Assembly (NCBI GenBank): GCA_035578175.1
Contig: JAQMRL010000016.1
Span: 807,501-871,500, forward strand
DNA from: Catonia carolina
Lineage: Eukaryota > Arthropoda > Insecta > Hemiptera > Achilidae
DNA length: 64,000 nucleotides
Direction of reading: 5' to 3'
Notes under the pieces: model-generated
Seen by the model: only the letters and a program-made list of their open reading frames with translations
Databases searched by the model: none
Told to the model about the DNA's origin: nothing
Made by a program: the position numbers and the translations under genes
Shown: piece after piece, positions 45,930 through 56,861 of the stretch
Position numbering within the stretch: the stretch's first letter is position 1
Layout of the letters: each line of letters opens with the position of its first letter

Positions 45930-47430
45930 GTTGAAGCTTTTAGTTATTTCCCGCGATTACTGTAATTGTTCGTTCTATGTAATTTAATTCCTTTGTCGTG
46001 TCTATTTCATAATATTAACCGATGCAAACAAAGGTTTTAAAAACGTATCAACACCGTATAGTTGCCCTATCTATCGGCAGTTTTTTTCATTTACAAAATG
46101 GACTCTTCGTTTAAGGAGGGAAAGAAGTGATCGTGTGTTAGTAAATAAGCTAGGAGAAAACAATTAGTACTAATAAACAGTAATAGGTTATTATAGAAAA
46201 TTGGATAGTGGATTCGAAGAATCTGCAGTAGACCAAACTAACTGATTGGTAAATAGTGTTTTTGTTTTATTCACTAGATGACGTTCTTTGAAATCTTTTC
46301 AGGTTATGTGTGAGAAGCGAAACTTATTGTGAACACGGTTAAATGAAAAGTTTTTTTAGAAAATGTGCATTCGCTTATACTAATAAAGGGTACTGGGCTC
46401 TGCAGATTTAATTAGAAACGGTTTATTGTTCAGTTTTGAAAATTATTCGGTCAGTGTTTACAAGATGCAAACTAGTTTCATTTTGCCTTTGGCCATGCCC
46501 TGTAACGTGGTCCAGAAATGCTGAATCTCGTTACTTAATTATTTTAAAAAATTGTGATCGTTTAATGAACGATGCTGCATATTATATTGACTTTTGCTTA
46601 CACCAACTTTTTTCGACAAGGTCAGACGGTTTTTACAACTTTTGAGCTTCAAGGAAACATTATAGTACACAAGATTCTATTAATATTAATTAATATTTAA
46701 TCATTACAGGCAAAACGAACTATTTAGTTTAATTGTATCGAAGATTAAGCTGTAAAGCTGTAAACATAACCTCAAACTTCGGAATCGAAATGTTTCTGAA
46801 GTCGGTTTTTTAAAAAAGTTCAGAGGTATAAAATACCCATTGTTTAACAAGCAAATTCTTGTCTTCCCAAATAATATTTTGAAAGATGCCCATGACTTTA
46901 TTAAGCAATTTATTGCAAATAAATGTGTCATAGATTGTAACGAAAAGAAGCCAGAATAAATTTGATGTATTAAACTTAAGTCCAAGCAATTAAATGGTTC
47001 ATGTAAAGAAATCTATTAGGCATTTTCTGTAGCATTGTTTTGTGCTGTTGCTGATTACAGGTGAAAATTATTGGCTAGAAGTAACCATTGATATGAAAAT
47101 ATGTCTACATTGCTACATGCATGTATGGTGAATGTACATTGTATTTCAGTTGGACCTAATGTTATTGTTTTCTTGTGCGCAGGCAGCCTTGTTGTACACC
47201 ACAACATAAATTACTTGAGATACCATCCTGTGCTGGGACTGAATCTTAAATATCATTGGAAAAGGAAATCTCATTGACAATTCAGTATCCAAGAAAACTA
47301 GCCAATCAAGTGAATTTTCATTAAAGGTATGTTAATTTTATTTCATTATAATTGAAATTTTGTGAAATTCACTGTAATTATTTCGGTTTTGAGGAAAAAC
47401 TGTTTTTCACTGTGATTATTCTTCTATTGA
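45930..47430 (+). repeat. R-a block, unit 3
   Basis: Collinear with 4341-5750, including GAATCTGCAGTAGACC near 46220 and the acceptor CTTTTCAG near 46300. Unit 3 has no R-b. Confidence 0.6.
47183..47326 (+). other. Putative 5' UTR exon, R-a unit 3
   Basis: 144-bp exon-like segment. Acceptor TTCTTGTGCGCAG, donor AAAG then GTATGT. The intron to the ZF3 coding exon would be about 10.7 kb. Confidence 0.45.
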
Positions 47431-47549
47431 GGAAAAATTAAAAAGGAATTTATGCATACAGAATTAATAGTATTTGTGACTGTCCATGGGAAAAGGGACC
47501 CAATTCAAAAGTAAGGTTATGAGTGATTCTTACAGACAATTAAACGCTA

Positions 47550-48040
47550 AAACAGTTATATTTAAGATTGCGGCTTAAATATGCATTTTAGAGCAAAATT
47601 GTATGTAATACAAATTGTAGAGAATTTAAAAAACTGCAACTTTTATTTTAATGCTTAGTTTAGCAGTAATTATCGTTTTTCTGTTTTTTCTCACAAAAAT
47701 ATGTGAAAAAATCGATTTTGTTAAGATTACAGCCATAGCATGCATTTTACGACAAAAGTGTATATTATAATCTAATTTATAAGAAAATTAAAAGCTCTAC
47801 ATGTTTTATTAAAAGCATTTATCTCTACAGAGCCTAGTTTGGCATGAAAGAGTGCTTTTTCGTTTTTTTTAACTGAACTATGGTTGATTTTCATTTTGTG
47901 TCTCTCACTCATGATTAAAATTAGGTTTTGTTTATTGAGGTTAGTTTTTTGTTTATTTCTAATGTTTTATTACTAATGTTAGGTTTATTGTTAATTTTTT
48001 GCATTTGCAAGAGACAGTTGTGTGAGTGTTTTACACCAGA
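47550..48040 (-). mobile_element. FB900 fragment, unit 3
   Basis: Reverse half matching 5855-6365, ending GCAAGAGACAGTTGTGTGAG. Followed by the conserved spacer 48041-48416. Confidence 0.6.
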
Positions 48041-49049
48041 TTTTTTATTGTTATTTATAAAAAAAGTTAAAAAACAATAATTTTTGGGGAATTTCAATGA
48101 AAGTGGGTTAATATTTGATGAGTGATGATATTGTTCAATTGGTGTTTACTCTCTTTGTCTCTGTCAGATGTCATCTCTAACTGATGTAACATTGTGTGCT
48201 GAATCATGTGATGTCTTCAAATAATTCATATCTCAAAATGTTAACATCCTGGAGCAGATTTTTTTCAGGTCATGTCAAATGTAATAATTCACAAACGGAC
48301 AAAGAATTGGAAAATTTTATTGTTATTTAACATACAACAAGATAATACGTTACAATTTTGTTTTCTATTTTAACAAATTGCTTTTGTATTTGAATTAATA
48401 CTAAGAAAACTAATCTAAAAAAATCTGGTGTGAAACACTCACACAACTTTCTCTTGTCAATGCAAATAATTAACAATATAACCTAACGTTAGTAATAAAG
48501 CATTAGAAATAAACAAAAAACTAACCCCAATAAACGTATCCTAATTTTTATCATGAGTGACAGACAGAAAATGAAAATCAACTTCAGTTTGGCTTAAAAA
48601 TACAAATAATCACTCTTTCACACTAAACTAGTCTCTGTACAGAAAAATTCTCTCAATAAAAGTTATAGAGCTTTTAATTTTCTATAAATTTGATTATATA
48701 CACTTTAGTTGTAAAATGCATACCAAGGCTAAATCTTAAAAAAGTCGATTTTGCACACGTTTTCTTGAAAGAAAAACAGAAAATTCCTAATTACCACTAA
48801 AGTAAGCATTATACAAAAAAATGTTTGAAATAAAAGTTGTGTAAGATTTTAAATTTTCTAAAAATTTTATTAAATGCAGTTTTGTGTTAAAATGCATATT
48901 AACCGCATATTAACTGCATATTAATAGGGCAGTACTACGAGGGAAAATACATATGTTGTGAAATGTTTAATTTTGCCGTACAGGGACTTGAATAATTTAT
49001 TTCTAGAGCCAGAACAGTAAGATATTTCTTTATTGTGATGTTAAGCCCT

Positions 49050-49065
49050 GGTAAGTATACTTACC
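49050..49065. repeat. 16-bp perfect palindrome, MITE-1a left
   Basis: GGTAAGTATACTTACC. Same sequence at 50095-50110, 51438-51453, 51496-51511 and 51839-51854; all five are inside MITE-1 copies. Confidence 0.9.
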
Positions 49066-49291
49066 GAGGAACGTTTATTGAATAATTTAGTAATGAATTA
49101 AATCCATTATCTTCTTTTATCCATTTCGGATTTGTTGTTCTTTCCTAGTAAAAGTTGATTACTTGGTAGCAAGTCTGGTGTTTTCTGCTCTAAGTATGTA
49201 CCCTAAGAATGAAATTCTATTTTTCTTGTAGAACTTATAGTATTACATAACAAAATAATGTACAGAGTAACTTATTCTAACTTCATATTAA

Positions 49292-49837
49292 CCCTTTCAA
49301 TCCTAAATTTTTTAACTTTACACAAACAAATATGTGTACATTATTTCAGACACTTTACTGACATTTAAGTGAAATAAAACCACGTTTAGACCTTCAGCTT
49401 TTTTTTGATGGCGTGACAAAAAAGTGTGACACACAATATGTCACATTGGGCTTGATGGTATCAAAGTTCCCAACAATATGAATAAATAAAAATATTGTGC
49501 AGGCTTCCTAAACAAAATTCTCTTGCTTAGATTTGTAGCAAAGCATTATTTAAGATTTAAAAAAGGTTACAATTCAAAAATATTGGTAAAATGGACAAAA
49601 TCAGTATTTACAGCCTAAAAAATATACTTGTAAGTACATTCAACATACTCGAAGAAATGCTACTTTATTTTAGTAAATGAACACGAGGTCTCAGGTTCGA
49701 TTCCTGGTTAGGGTACAGAAAATTATTACACTTTACATCCAGCGCTCTTCAATCAAAAGTATTCGCTAACAATTAAAGTTTTTATGTCTGTTATTTCACT
49801 CCAATGTGACTTCTATGCCTCACTGGGTAAGAAAGGG
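49292..49837. mobile_element. piggyBac-like MITE-2, nested
   Basis: 546 bp flanked by TTAA (49288-49291 and 49838-49841) with ends CCCTTTCAATCC and complement of GTAAGAAAGGG. MITE-1b shows the matching uninterrupted site (TATATTAGCATAAATGC, about 51580). No ORF. It includes a SINE2-like piece at 49677-49735. Confidence 0.75.
49677..49735 (+). mobile_element. SINE2-like fragment inside MITE-2
   Basis: CTCAGGTTCGATTCCTGG (B-box) and AGAAAATTATTAC match SINE2 from its B-box on; the A-box half is missing. Confidence 0.5.
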
Positions 49838-50692
49838 TTAACATGAATTCTTGCTTTCCCTTTACAAACTAGAATTTTGTAAGCACTATACAAAAGTAAC
49901 ATGAAAGCAAAGCAGTAGCGTACGCTGTTATGAATCCTTACCACATTCGTGTAACTCACAAAGCAAATGGTCGCTGCACGCTAATATCAAAATGTGGATA
50001 GTCTACCTACCAGAGAACGTCTATAACGCCATAAAATGCCAATAACGTTCAACTGCACAGCTTATTCTTGAATAAAATCGACCTTATTGCCAGTGGTAAG
50101 TATACTTACCAAAGTCCTATAAAAGGGTTAAAGCCGCAATTTAAAAAAAAACAATTTTTTTACGTAAAAACAGCCTCACCAAGAATTTCAGCAAACATGG
50201 CGCCTACCCTAACTTGTAGAGCATTAATAATTTAGTAAACCAGGCGATTTAAAAAAGTAGTAGTACCAGTTTTTGAGAAAATTGCAAAAAAGTTTAAAAT
50301 TACACGAATAAACTACTACTTCCGGTTGACCGATTTTGATGAAAATGTTCCTTTCGGTCCGGTAGTGGTATGTAACTTAAGTTTCAAGTTTGTACGATAT
50401 TCCGTTCTTCAGATATTCTGTTCACACACACACACACAGACCAATCTCTAAAAACATGTTTTTTTTGTTCAGGGGTCTGAAAACGTGTAGATCCGGTGAA
50501 AACTCAATTTCAAAAAATTGACATCAAAACAATGCTTTCCTTCGTATATATTCATATAGGCTAGAGAATTTAATTGGTTGGGGTATTTTAAAGGATTTGT
50601 GCGCACTCAAAAGCGCAGAGGTTCCTGTGAGAGTGTGCATTTTGTATGTCGGAATCACCATCATTTTGTATTTAATTTATTAATTTTTAGAA

Positions 50693-51083
50693 CGGCCCAC
50701 AACAGACAGTGGAGTGTCAAATTATTTACACTCAATCTGTTCATTGCTGGGCTAAAATAAATAGTTCTGTTTCTTATCACATGGTGAGCCAATTAAATGA
50801 CTGAATCATTTAAGAACAGAAGAGGTAGAGGTGTAAAAGACACCAATCAGAGTTATCTCCTCTGAAAGTAATGAATTTCATTATACAGTTGGACCCTGTG
50901 GTGAATGAAGTGAAAGTGTCATTAGCAGAGTGGAAAATAAGTGCTTTTCAGAGGGCGCGGCATGCTGATAAGTGTACTTTTCCACTCAGTGAGGAAGGCA
51001 ATTTTAAACCACCTCACTCCTCGATTTACTTAGTAAAACCTCTACACGTTCAAACCAGCCTTTCGGCTGATGACCTAAACAAC
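50693..51083 (+). mobile_element. K retroposon copy 3
   Basis: 391-bp copy on the plus strand with exact 11-bp target duplication AATTTTTAGAA (50682-50692 and 51084-51094). It starts CGGCCCACAACAGACAG and ends GACCTAAACAACAA. The shared open stretch (50871-51092) keeps its reading frame in all three copies. Confidence 0.85.
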
Positions 51084-51294
51084 AATTTTTAGAAGCAGCC
51101 ACATTGTGAAGTTTTTTTTTTTTTAAAGAAAATGAAAGGAAAAGAATATTTTTAACAATTTTGTTACAGCATAGTTAGTTATGTTTAATGCGCATGTTAG
51201 ATATTTGTATTTTCATTTTGTAATTGGCGAATGCGTTTTAAGTTATCAGCTAATCCCTTTATTTACTTGCTTTGTTTATTTTTGGTGCATTTAA

Positions 51295-51870
51295 CCCTTT
51301 ATAGGGCAGTACTAAGGGGGGGGGGGAAATATAGGGCTACTTGTTGTAAAATGTTAAATTTTGTTTTATAGGGACTCGAATAATGTATTTCTAGTGCCAG
51401 AACAGTAAGATTTTAATTTTTTTTTATGTTAAGCCCTGGTAAGTATACTTACCAAGGAACGTTTATTGAAATGGGAATCACAAATAATGTTTAGTGGTAA
51501 GTATACTTACCAAAACAACTTTTAGTCATATATATATATATATAACAGAAAAATGTGTAGAAAAGCATATCTCAACTTTATATTAGCATAAATGCTTGCT
51601 TTCCCGAAAAATCTGGAATTTTCTAAGCACTGTAAAAAAGTAACAACAAAACAAGACGGTTGCGTACGCTGGTATGAATCCTTACCACATTCGTGTAACT
51701 CATGAAGCAAATGGTCGCTGCACACTGATTTCAAAATATGTCTTGCCTACTTACCAGAGAACATCTATAAAACCATAAAATGGCAATAGAGTTCAACTGC
51801 ATAGCTTATTTTTAAAAAATATCGACCGTATTGCCAGTGGTAAGTATACTTACCAAACACCTATAAAGGG
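51295..51870. mobile_element. piggyBac-like MITE-1, copy b (complete)
   Basis: 576 bp, TTAA on both sides (51291-51294, 51871-51874), perfect 11-bp inverted ends CCCTTTATAGG. TTAA target and a CCC start are the piggyBac hallmark. Three copies of GGTAAGTATACTTACC lie subterminally and internally. A G run lies at about 51315-51327 and a (TA)n tract at about 51530-51543. No transposase. Confidence 0.85.
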
Positions 51871-51874
51871 TTAA

Positions 51875-52057
51875 GTAAAATAGAATTAGACATTCAAGTC
51901 AGCTGACGGCCTCAGCAAAGCTCTATCAAGTAGAATTAGAAATCTACAATAATTGGGACAGTTTAATTTTTAATTGTATCAATTCGTAATTAACTGGTAA
52001 ATTACTGTACTGTCGTAGTTATTTATAAAATTCAACTATTTGTGTTAATAAAGTTCA

Positions 52058-52094
<37 letters not shown>

Positions 52095-52507
52095 GGCAAG
52101 AGAACGTTAAAAAAGATAATGATACTTATTTAGGCCTAAACTAAATTTACATTTTAAGAATTTTTTTTGATTTTTATGTTGAAGTGTGGAGGCACCAATA
52201 TTTATTTCTTTCTTGAAAGGAAATTTTCCAGTGGGGTTTTGCGTTTTTCATGTTTTGAGGCAGATTTTTGATTTTTCTTTTATATATTCAGCAGAAAAGA
52301 GATGTAACTTCACCTTGGTAAAGCTGTAGCCCGTTTTCCCTATTTGACATACTGTCTATTTTTGGGAATTTAATCAGGTTTGGAATTCAAAATAAAATGA
52401 AAGAGGGTTATATTTATACACAGAAAAGAATAAGTAATATTTTGAACGAAAAAAAGCAAAAAATGGTATTTCTTGACCCAATTTCGGTTTCCTTTCTCTC
52501 CTGAAAT
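51875..52507. other. Spacer with (ATT)n
   Basis: The ATT microsatellite at 52059-52094 runs into an FB900 right-end remnant (TATAGGCAAGAGAACGTT). 52110-52507 is unassigned. Confidence 0.5.
52059..52094 (+). repeat. (ATT)12 microsatellite
   Basis: Thirty-six bases of uninterrupted ATT/TTA repeat. Confidence 0.9.
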
Positions 52508-53395
52508 TTTTACTTTCTCTTGCCAATATGAATATATTGGAAGGAAAGTATTGTTTTCATGTCAATTTTTCGAAATCGAATTTTCACAGGATCTACACAT
52601 TTCAGACCCCCTGAACCCAAAAAACAGGTTTTTAGCGATTTGTCTGTGTGTGAATGGAATATCTCAAGAACGGAACATCGTATGAACTTGAGTCATGAAA
52701 CTTAAGTTAGACACTACTACCGAAACCGACACAAACATTTTCATCAAAATAGGTGAAAATTTTTCACTTTTTTGCGATTTTCTCAAAAACTGGTCCTACG
52801 ATTTTTTTTTAAATCGCCTGGTTCACTAATTTTTTTATGCTCTACAAGATAGGGTAGGCGCCATGTTTGCTGAAATTCTTGGTAAGGCTGTTTTCACGTA
52901 AAAAAATTGTTTATTCAGATAACAGCTTTAATATGCACTTTAGTGCAAAAATTTATACAATAAATATTGTAGAAAATTTAAAATCCTAAAATTTTTCTTT
53001 CAAACAATTTCTTGTATAACGCTTAGTTTAGCGGTAGTTAGTGATTTCCTGTTTCTTTTTCACGAAAACGTGTGAAAAATCGATTTTTCAAAGATTTCGG
53101 CCTTACTATGCATTTTACGACAGAAATGTATATAATCAAATTTATCGGAAATTAAAAGATCTATAACGTTTATGTATAGCATTTTTCTCTACAGAGCCTA
53201 GTTTAGCGTGAAAGTGATTTTCCGTATTTTTAAGCCAAATTGAGGTTCATTTTCATTTTGCATTTTTGACTCATGATTAAAATAAGGTTATATTTGCGTT
53301 TATTTCTAATGTTTAATTACTAATGTTAGGTTATATTGGTCATTATTAGCGTTGGCAAGAGAAAGTTGTGTGAGTGTTTCACACCACATTTTTAA
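52508..53395 (-). mobile_element. FB900, full length, reverse
   Basis: Starts ACTTTCTCTTGCCAATATGA with the right-end hairpin, ends TTGGCAAGAGAAAGTTGTGT and GTGTTTCACACC. A run ATTTTT on both sides may be a target duplication. Good for consensus building together with 29928-30863. Confidence 0.7.
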
Positions 53396-53916
53396 ATTGT
53401 TGGTTTAAGGGGTGCGGGGTTAATCTCGCTACACGTTACCAATTTGTGTTGGACGCCTAGCCTAGCTTACCTAAGACGTGTGCATTTTCAACGACCTGTT
53501 CACCAACCTATTTCTGATTGAGAGTAGGCCTCTTATACTTGTTTATTTAACACACAATGAATCCTTTGACATAATTTTAAAAGGAAGTAATTATCTATTC
53601 ATTTCTAATCATACTGAATAAAAGATTGTGGTATCATTTCATACAATGATTTTTTTCCACTATCTCATAAAAAAATTGAATCCTATCGCTAGTAAATTTT
53701 GCTGCAAGTCAATTTTTATTAATATAGTCTATGTATATTCTAGGGTATAGACTAGGGTTTGTACTACACGAAATCATTTTGAATGTAACAGTGAAATATA
53801 CAAACAAAAAGATGGGCAAATTTCAATGGGAGCTCCACTACGTTTGAGTTTATCAGAAATTTAGAGTATTTTGAAGACATTATGTTACTATATCTAATAC
53901 GATCCATACACATTGT
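53396..53916. other. Unit spacer
   Basis: 53415-53750 matches 31195-31530 and 53756-53916 matches 9905-10062. No gene. Confidence 0.5.
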
Positions 53917-54060
53917 CCACCTCCGTGGCCCAGTGGTTAGCACGCTCCGCTGCAAAGCTGAGGTACCCGGTTCGATTCTTGGCCAGGGTGTGGAAAATCA
54001 TTACAAGTTCAAACGCAGTGTAGTCACTAATAACCAAGATATTGATGCGATTTAAAAAAA
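53917..54060 (+). mobile_element. SINE2, unit 3 copy
   Basis: CACCTCCGTGGCCCAGTGG, B-box GGTTCGATTCTTGG and the AATAACCAAGATATTG body. Same insertion as 10063-10205, copied by unit duplication. Confidence 0.7.
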
Positions 54061-54062
54061 CT

Positions 54063-56013
54063 AAAAAAAATCTGGTGTGAAACAATCACACTACTCTCTC
54101 TTGCCAATGTAGATGTATAACAATGCTATGTTTATTCAGGAGTAAACAATTTAAAATGAAAAACATAACCTAATTGTAATCATGAGTGAATGATGCAAAA
54201 TGAAAATCAGCCCACCTGTAGAACTTAAAAATATGGAAAATCACTAATTGGCACTAAAATATGCTCTGTAGCAGAACATGCTTAAAACAAAAAAATATTG
54301 ATTTTTAAATTTTCCATAAGTTTGTATTATATGTAAAATTTTTGTTGTAAAGTGCATACTAATGGCGCAATCTTGAAAAATCTCATTATTTACTGATTTT
54401 GATGAAAAATTGCAGAAAATCACTAATTGCCACTAGACTAAGCGTTGTACAGAAAAAGTTTGAAATAAAAATTTTCAAAATAGCCCCATTTTTACTTCCT
54501 CTTGCCCATGATATGAATATATAAGAAGGAAAGTATTGTTTTCATGTCGATTTTTTGGAATCGAGTTTTCACCGGATCTACACGTTTTCAGACCCCATGA
54601 ACCCAAAAAACATGTTTTTAGCGACTGCTGTGTGTAAGTGCGTGTGTGGGTGAACAGAATATCTCAAGAACGGAACATCGTACGAATTTGAAACTTGAAA
54701 CTTAACTTACATACCACTACCAGACTTGCCACGAACCTTTTCATCAAAATCGGTAATTCGTGTAATTTATCACTTTTTGCGATTTTCTCATAAACTGGTC
54801 CTACGATATTTTAAAAATTGCGTGGTTACTAAATTTTTTATGCTCTACAAGATAGGGTAGGCAACATGTTTGCTGAAATTCTTGGTGACGCTGTTTTCAC
54901 ATAAACAATTGTTTTTTTAAGATTACGACTTTAATATGCTTTTTAGCGCAAAAATTAATATAACAAAAAAATCCTAAGCTTGTATGTCGAACATTCTTTG
55001 TATAACGCTTGGTTTAGCGGTAATTAGCGATTTTTTGTTGTTTTTTCTCACAAAAACGTGTGAAAAATCAATTTTTTAAAGATTTCGGGCTAAGTATGTA
55101 TTTAACGACAAAAGTGTATGTAAGAAAATTTATAGGAAATTAAAAGATCTACAACTTTTATCTAGAGCATTTTTCATTGCAAAGCCTAGTTTAGCGTGAA
55201 AGAGTGATTTTTCGTATTTTTAAGCCAAACTGAGGTCGATTTTCATTATGCGTCTTTTACTCATGATTAAAATAAGGTTATGTTTATAGAGGTTGGTTTT
55301 TTGTTTATTTCTAATGTTTTATTACTAATATTAGGTTATACTATTAAAATTCTTTGCATAGGCAAGGGAAAGTCGTGTAAGTGTTTCACACCCGATTTTT
55401 TTTTACTTATTTTCGTGGAAATAAAAACAACAGAAAAACACTAATTGTCACTAAACTAAGCATTGTACAAAATACAATAATTAGCATTAAATTTGAAATG
55501 AAAGTTGTAGGTTTTTAAATGTGCTGCAATTTTGATTGTATACACTTTTGCCCTAAATGCATATTAAGGCCGCAATTTTTAAAAACATTTTTTTCTACGA
55601 GAGCACAGCCTGGCCAAGAATTTCACCAAGTGCCTACATTTTCACATAGATCATAAAAATGTAGTTGGTAAATGATTCGATTTTTTAGAAAAATCGTAAA
55701 AGCTAATTTTGTGAAAATCACAAAAAATGGAAAAATGACACGAATAAACTACTACTTCCGGTTGACCAATTTTGATGAAAATGGTCATGTCGGGTCCTCT
55801 GGTAGTACCTAACTTGCGTTTCAAGTTTCAGCTTTGTACAATGTTCTTTTCTTGAAATATTTTTTTCACACACACTAAGAGCCATCGGTAAAAACATTCG
55901 TTTTGGGTTCAGCAACTCTGAAAACATATATATCCGGTGAAAACTCGTTTTCAAAAAATCAACAAGGAAACGATACTTTCCTTCTTATGTATTCATATAG
56001 GCAAGAGAGAGTG
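54063..56013 (+). mobile_element. FB900 copy with a second FB900 nested in it
   Basis: Outer forward copy 54063-54489 and 55403-56013 (right end TATAGGCAAGAGAGAGT). The inner copy is 54490-55402, reverse. Unit 2 shows the uninterrupted outer sequence near 33880-33900. Confidence 0.65.
54490..55402 (-). mobile_element. FB900 nested, full length, reverse
   Basis: Begins ACTTCCTCTTGCCCATGATA and ends GGCAAGGGAAAGTCGTGTAA then GTGTTTCACACCCG. The nested insertion shows that the family transposed into itself. Confidence 0.65.
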
Positions 56014-56489
56014 AGTATTAAATCATAGGTTGCTATATAGCATGATTGCTTATTTCATGTGATACCAGCGTGGGTCATTTTTTGTTATGTTTAAGGCCAA
56101 ATGATACATTTGTTGTGAAACCAATATTTATAGTATGAGGGAAAATAAAAGAACTGTATAATTAAGTAAAAAGTACTGTATCATCCTATACTATACAAGC
56201 ACTAGTACTGTATATTATACAGTATTATAACAGTAATTATAACAGTATAGTTATTATACAGTATTATATTAGTACTGTATATTATACAATATTATAACAA
56301 AATTATAACAGTATAGTTATTATACAGTATTATATTAGTACTGTATATTATACAATACTAGTGCGTGTATAGTATAGGCTGTGTACTGGCAACAATAAAA
56401 CAATTATTCTAATGTATCGTCAGAATGACAGAAATTACTTATCTAAAGTTTTTTTTATTTCTAATGTGTGTACGTTGCAATCTGTCCCA
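56014..56489. other. Unit spacer with expanded AT minisatellite
   Basis: Matches 11148-11440 except for an inserted repeat array at about 56150-56355. No gene. Confidence 0.5.
56205..56355. repeat. ~67-bp AT-rich tandem repeat, unit 3 only
   Basis: Two near-complete units and a third start, each opening GTACTGTATATTATACA and containing AACAGTATAGTTATTATACA. The repeats are themselves rich in inverted TACTGTAT/ATACAGTA. Units 1 and 2 have only TGTACCAAATACTAGTGC here. Confidence 0.75.
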
Positions 56490-56499
56490 ATGAGATGAG

Positions 56500-56502
<3 letters not shown>

Positions 56503-56534
<32 letters not shown>

Positions 56535-56696
56535 GTTTAACGTCCGACTGTTTTGCAAATTGCTGCTAATGCAGACGGTGAAGGATGAAATGAATTTTTT
56601 GTAACGTATGAAAAAATGCCATGCCCGAGTGGGATTCGAACCCAAGACCGCGTGATGAGAGGCGAGCACGTTACCAACATCTCCAACGCGGCCGGC
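56503..56696 (-). mobile_element. SINE1d with 31-nt poly(A) tail
   Basis: Full SINE1 on the minus strand (the T run 56503-56533 is its tail). Exact 13-bp target duplication ATGAGATGAGAAC at 56490-56502 and 56697-56709. Both sister units have the empty site, so it inserted after the units separated. Confidence 0.9.
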
Positions 56697-56861
56697 ATGA
56701 GATGAGAACGATGTGTATGACGTATAAAGGAGGTGTAGTCTTGCACTGACTCAGGCCAATTATTCCTGCGAGGGTATGGTTAATTGAACCGAAACCATCA
56801 AAGTACACCGGTAACCACTGTCTAGTAATCAAATGCGTATAAAAGTAATACCTAGTAAAAC

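Larger units (their letters stand above)
43733..45930 (-). mobile_element. LINE copy C, sister of LINE B
   Basis: Minus strand, same 5' and 3' ends as LINE B. The 3' end is the perfect palindrome CCTGGAGTCTCCAGG (about 43731-43745). ORF pieces lie at 45913-45482, 45285-44959, 44835-44212 and 44106-43906, separated by frameshifts. The longest keeps FADDTS. Confidence 0.82.
48921..50131. mobile_element. piggyBac-like MITE-1, copy a, with nested MITE-2
   Basis: Homologous to MITE-1b at 51295-51870 at both ends (left GGGCAGTACTA, right CCTATAAAAGGG then TTAA). The left terminus has lost the CCCTTTA. It contains palindromes at 49050 and 50095 and is enlarged by MITE-2 at 49292-49837. Confidence 0.75.
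48417..50565 (+). mobile_element. FB900 copy split by a piggyBac-like MITE
   Basis: Left end 48417 (GGTGTGAAACACTCACACAA). The body is interrupted at 48921-50131 and resumes at AAAGCCGCAATTT through the right end TATAGGCTAGAGAA at about 50565. The uninterrupted family sequence at the joint is GCATATTAAAGCCG, so the MITE entered a TTAA. Confidence 0.7.
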
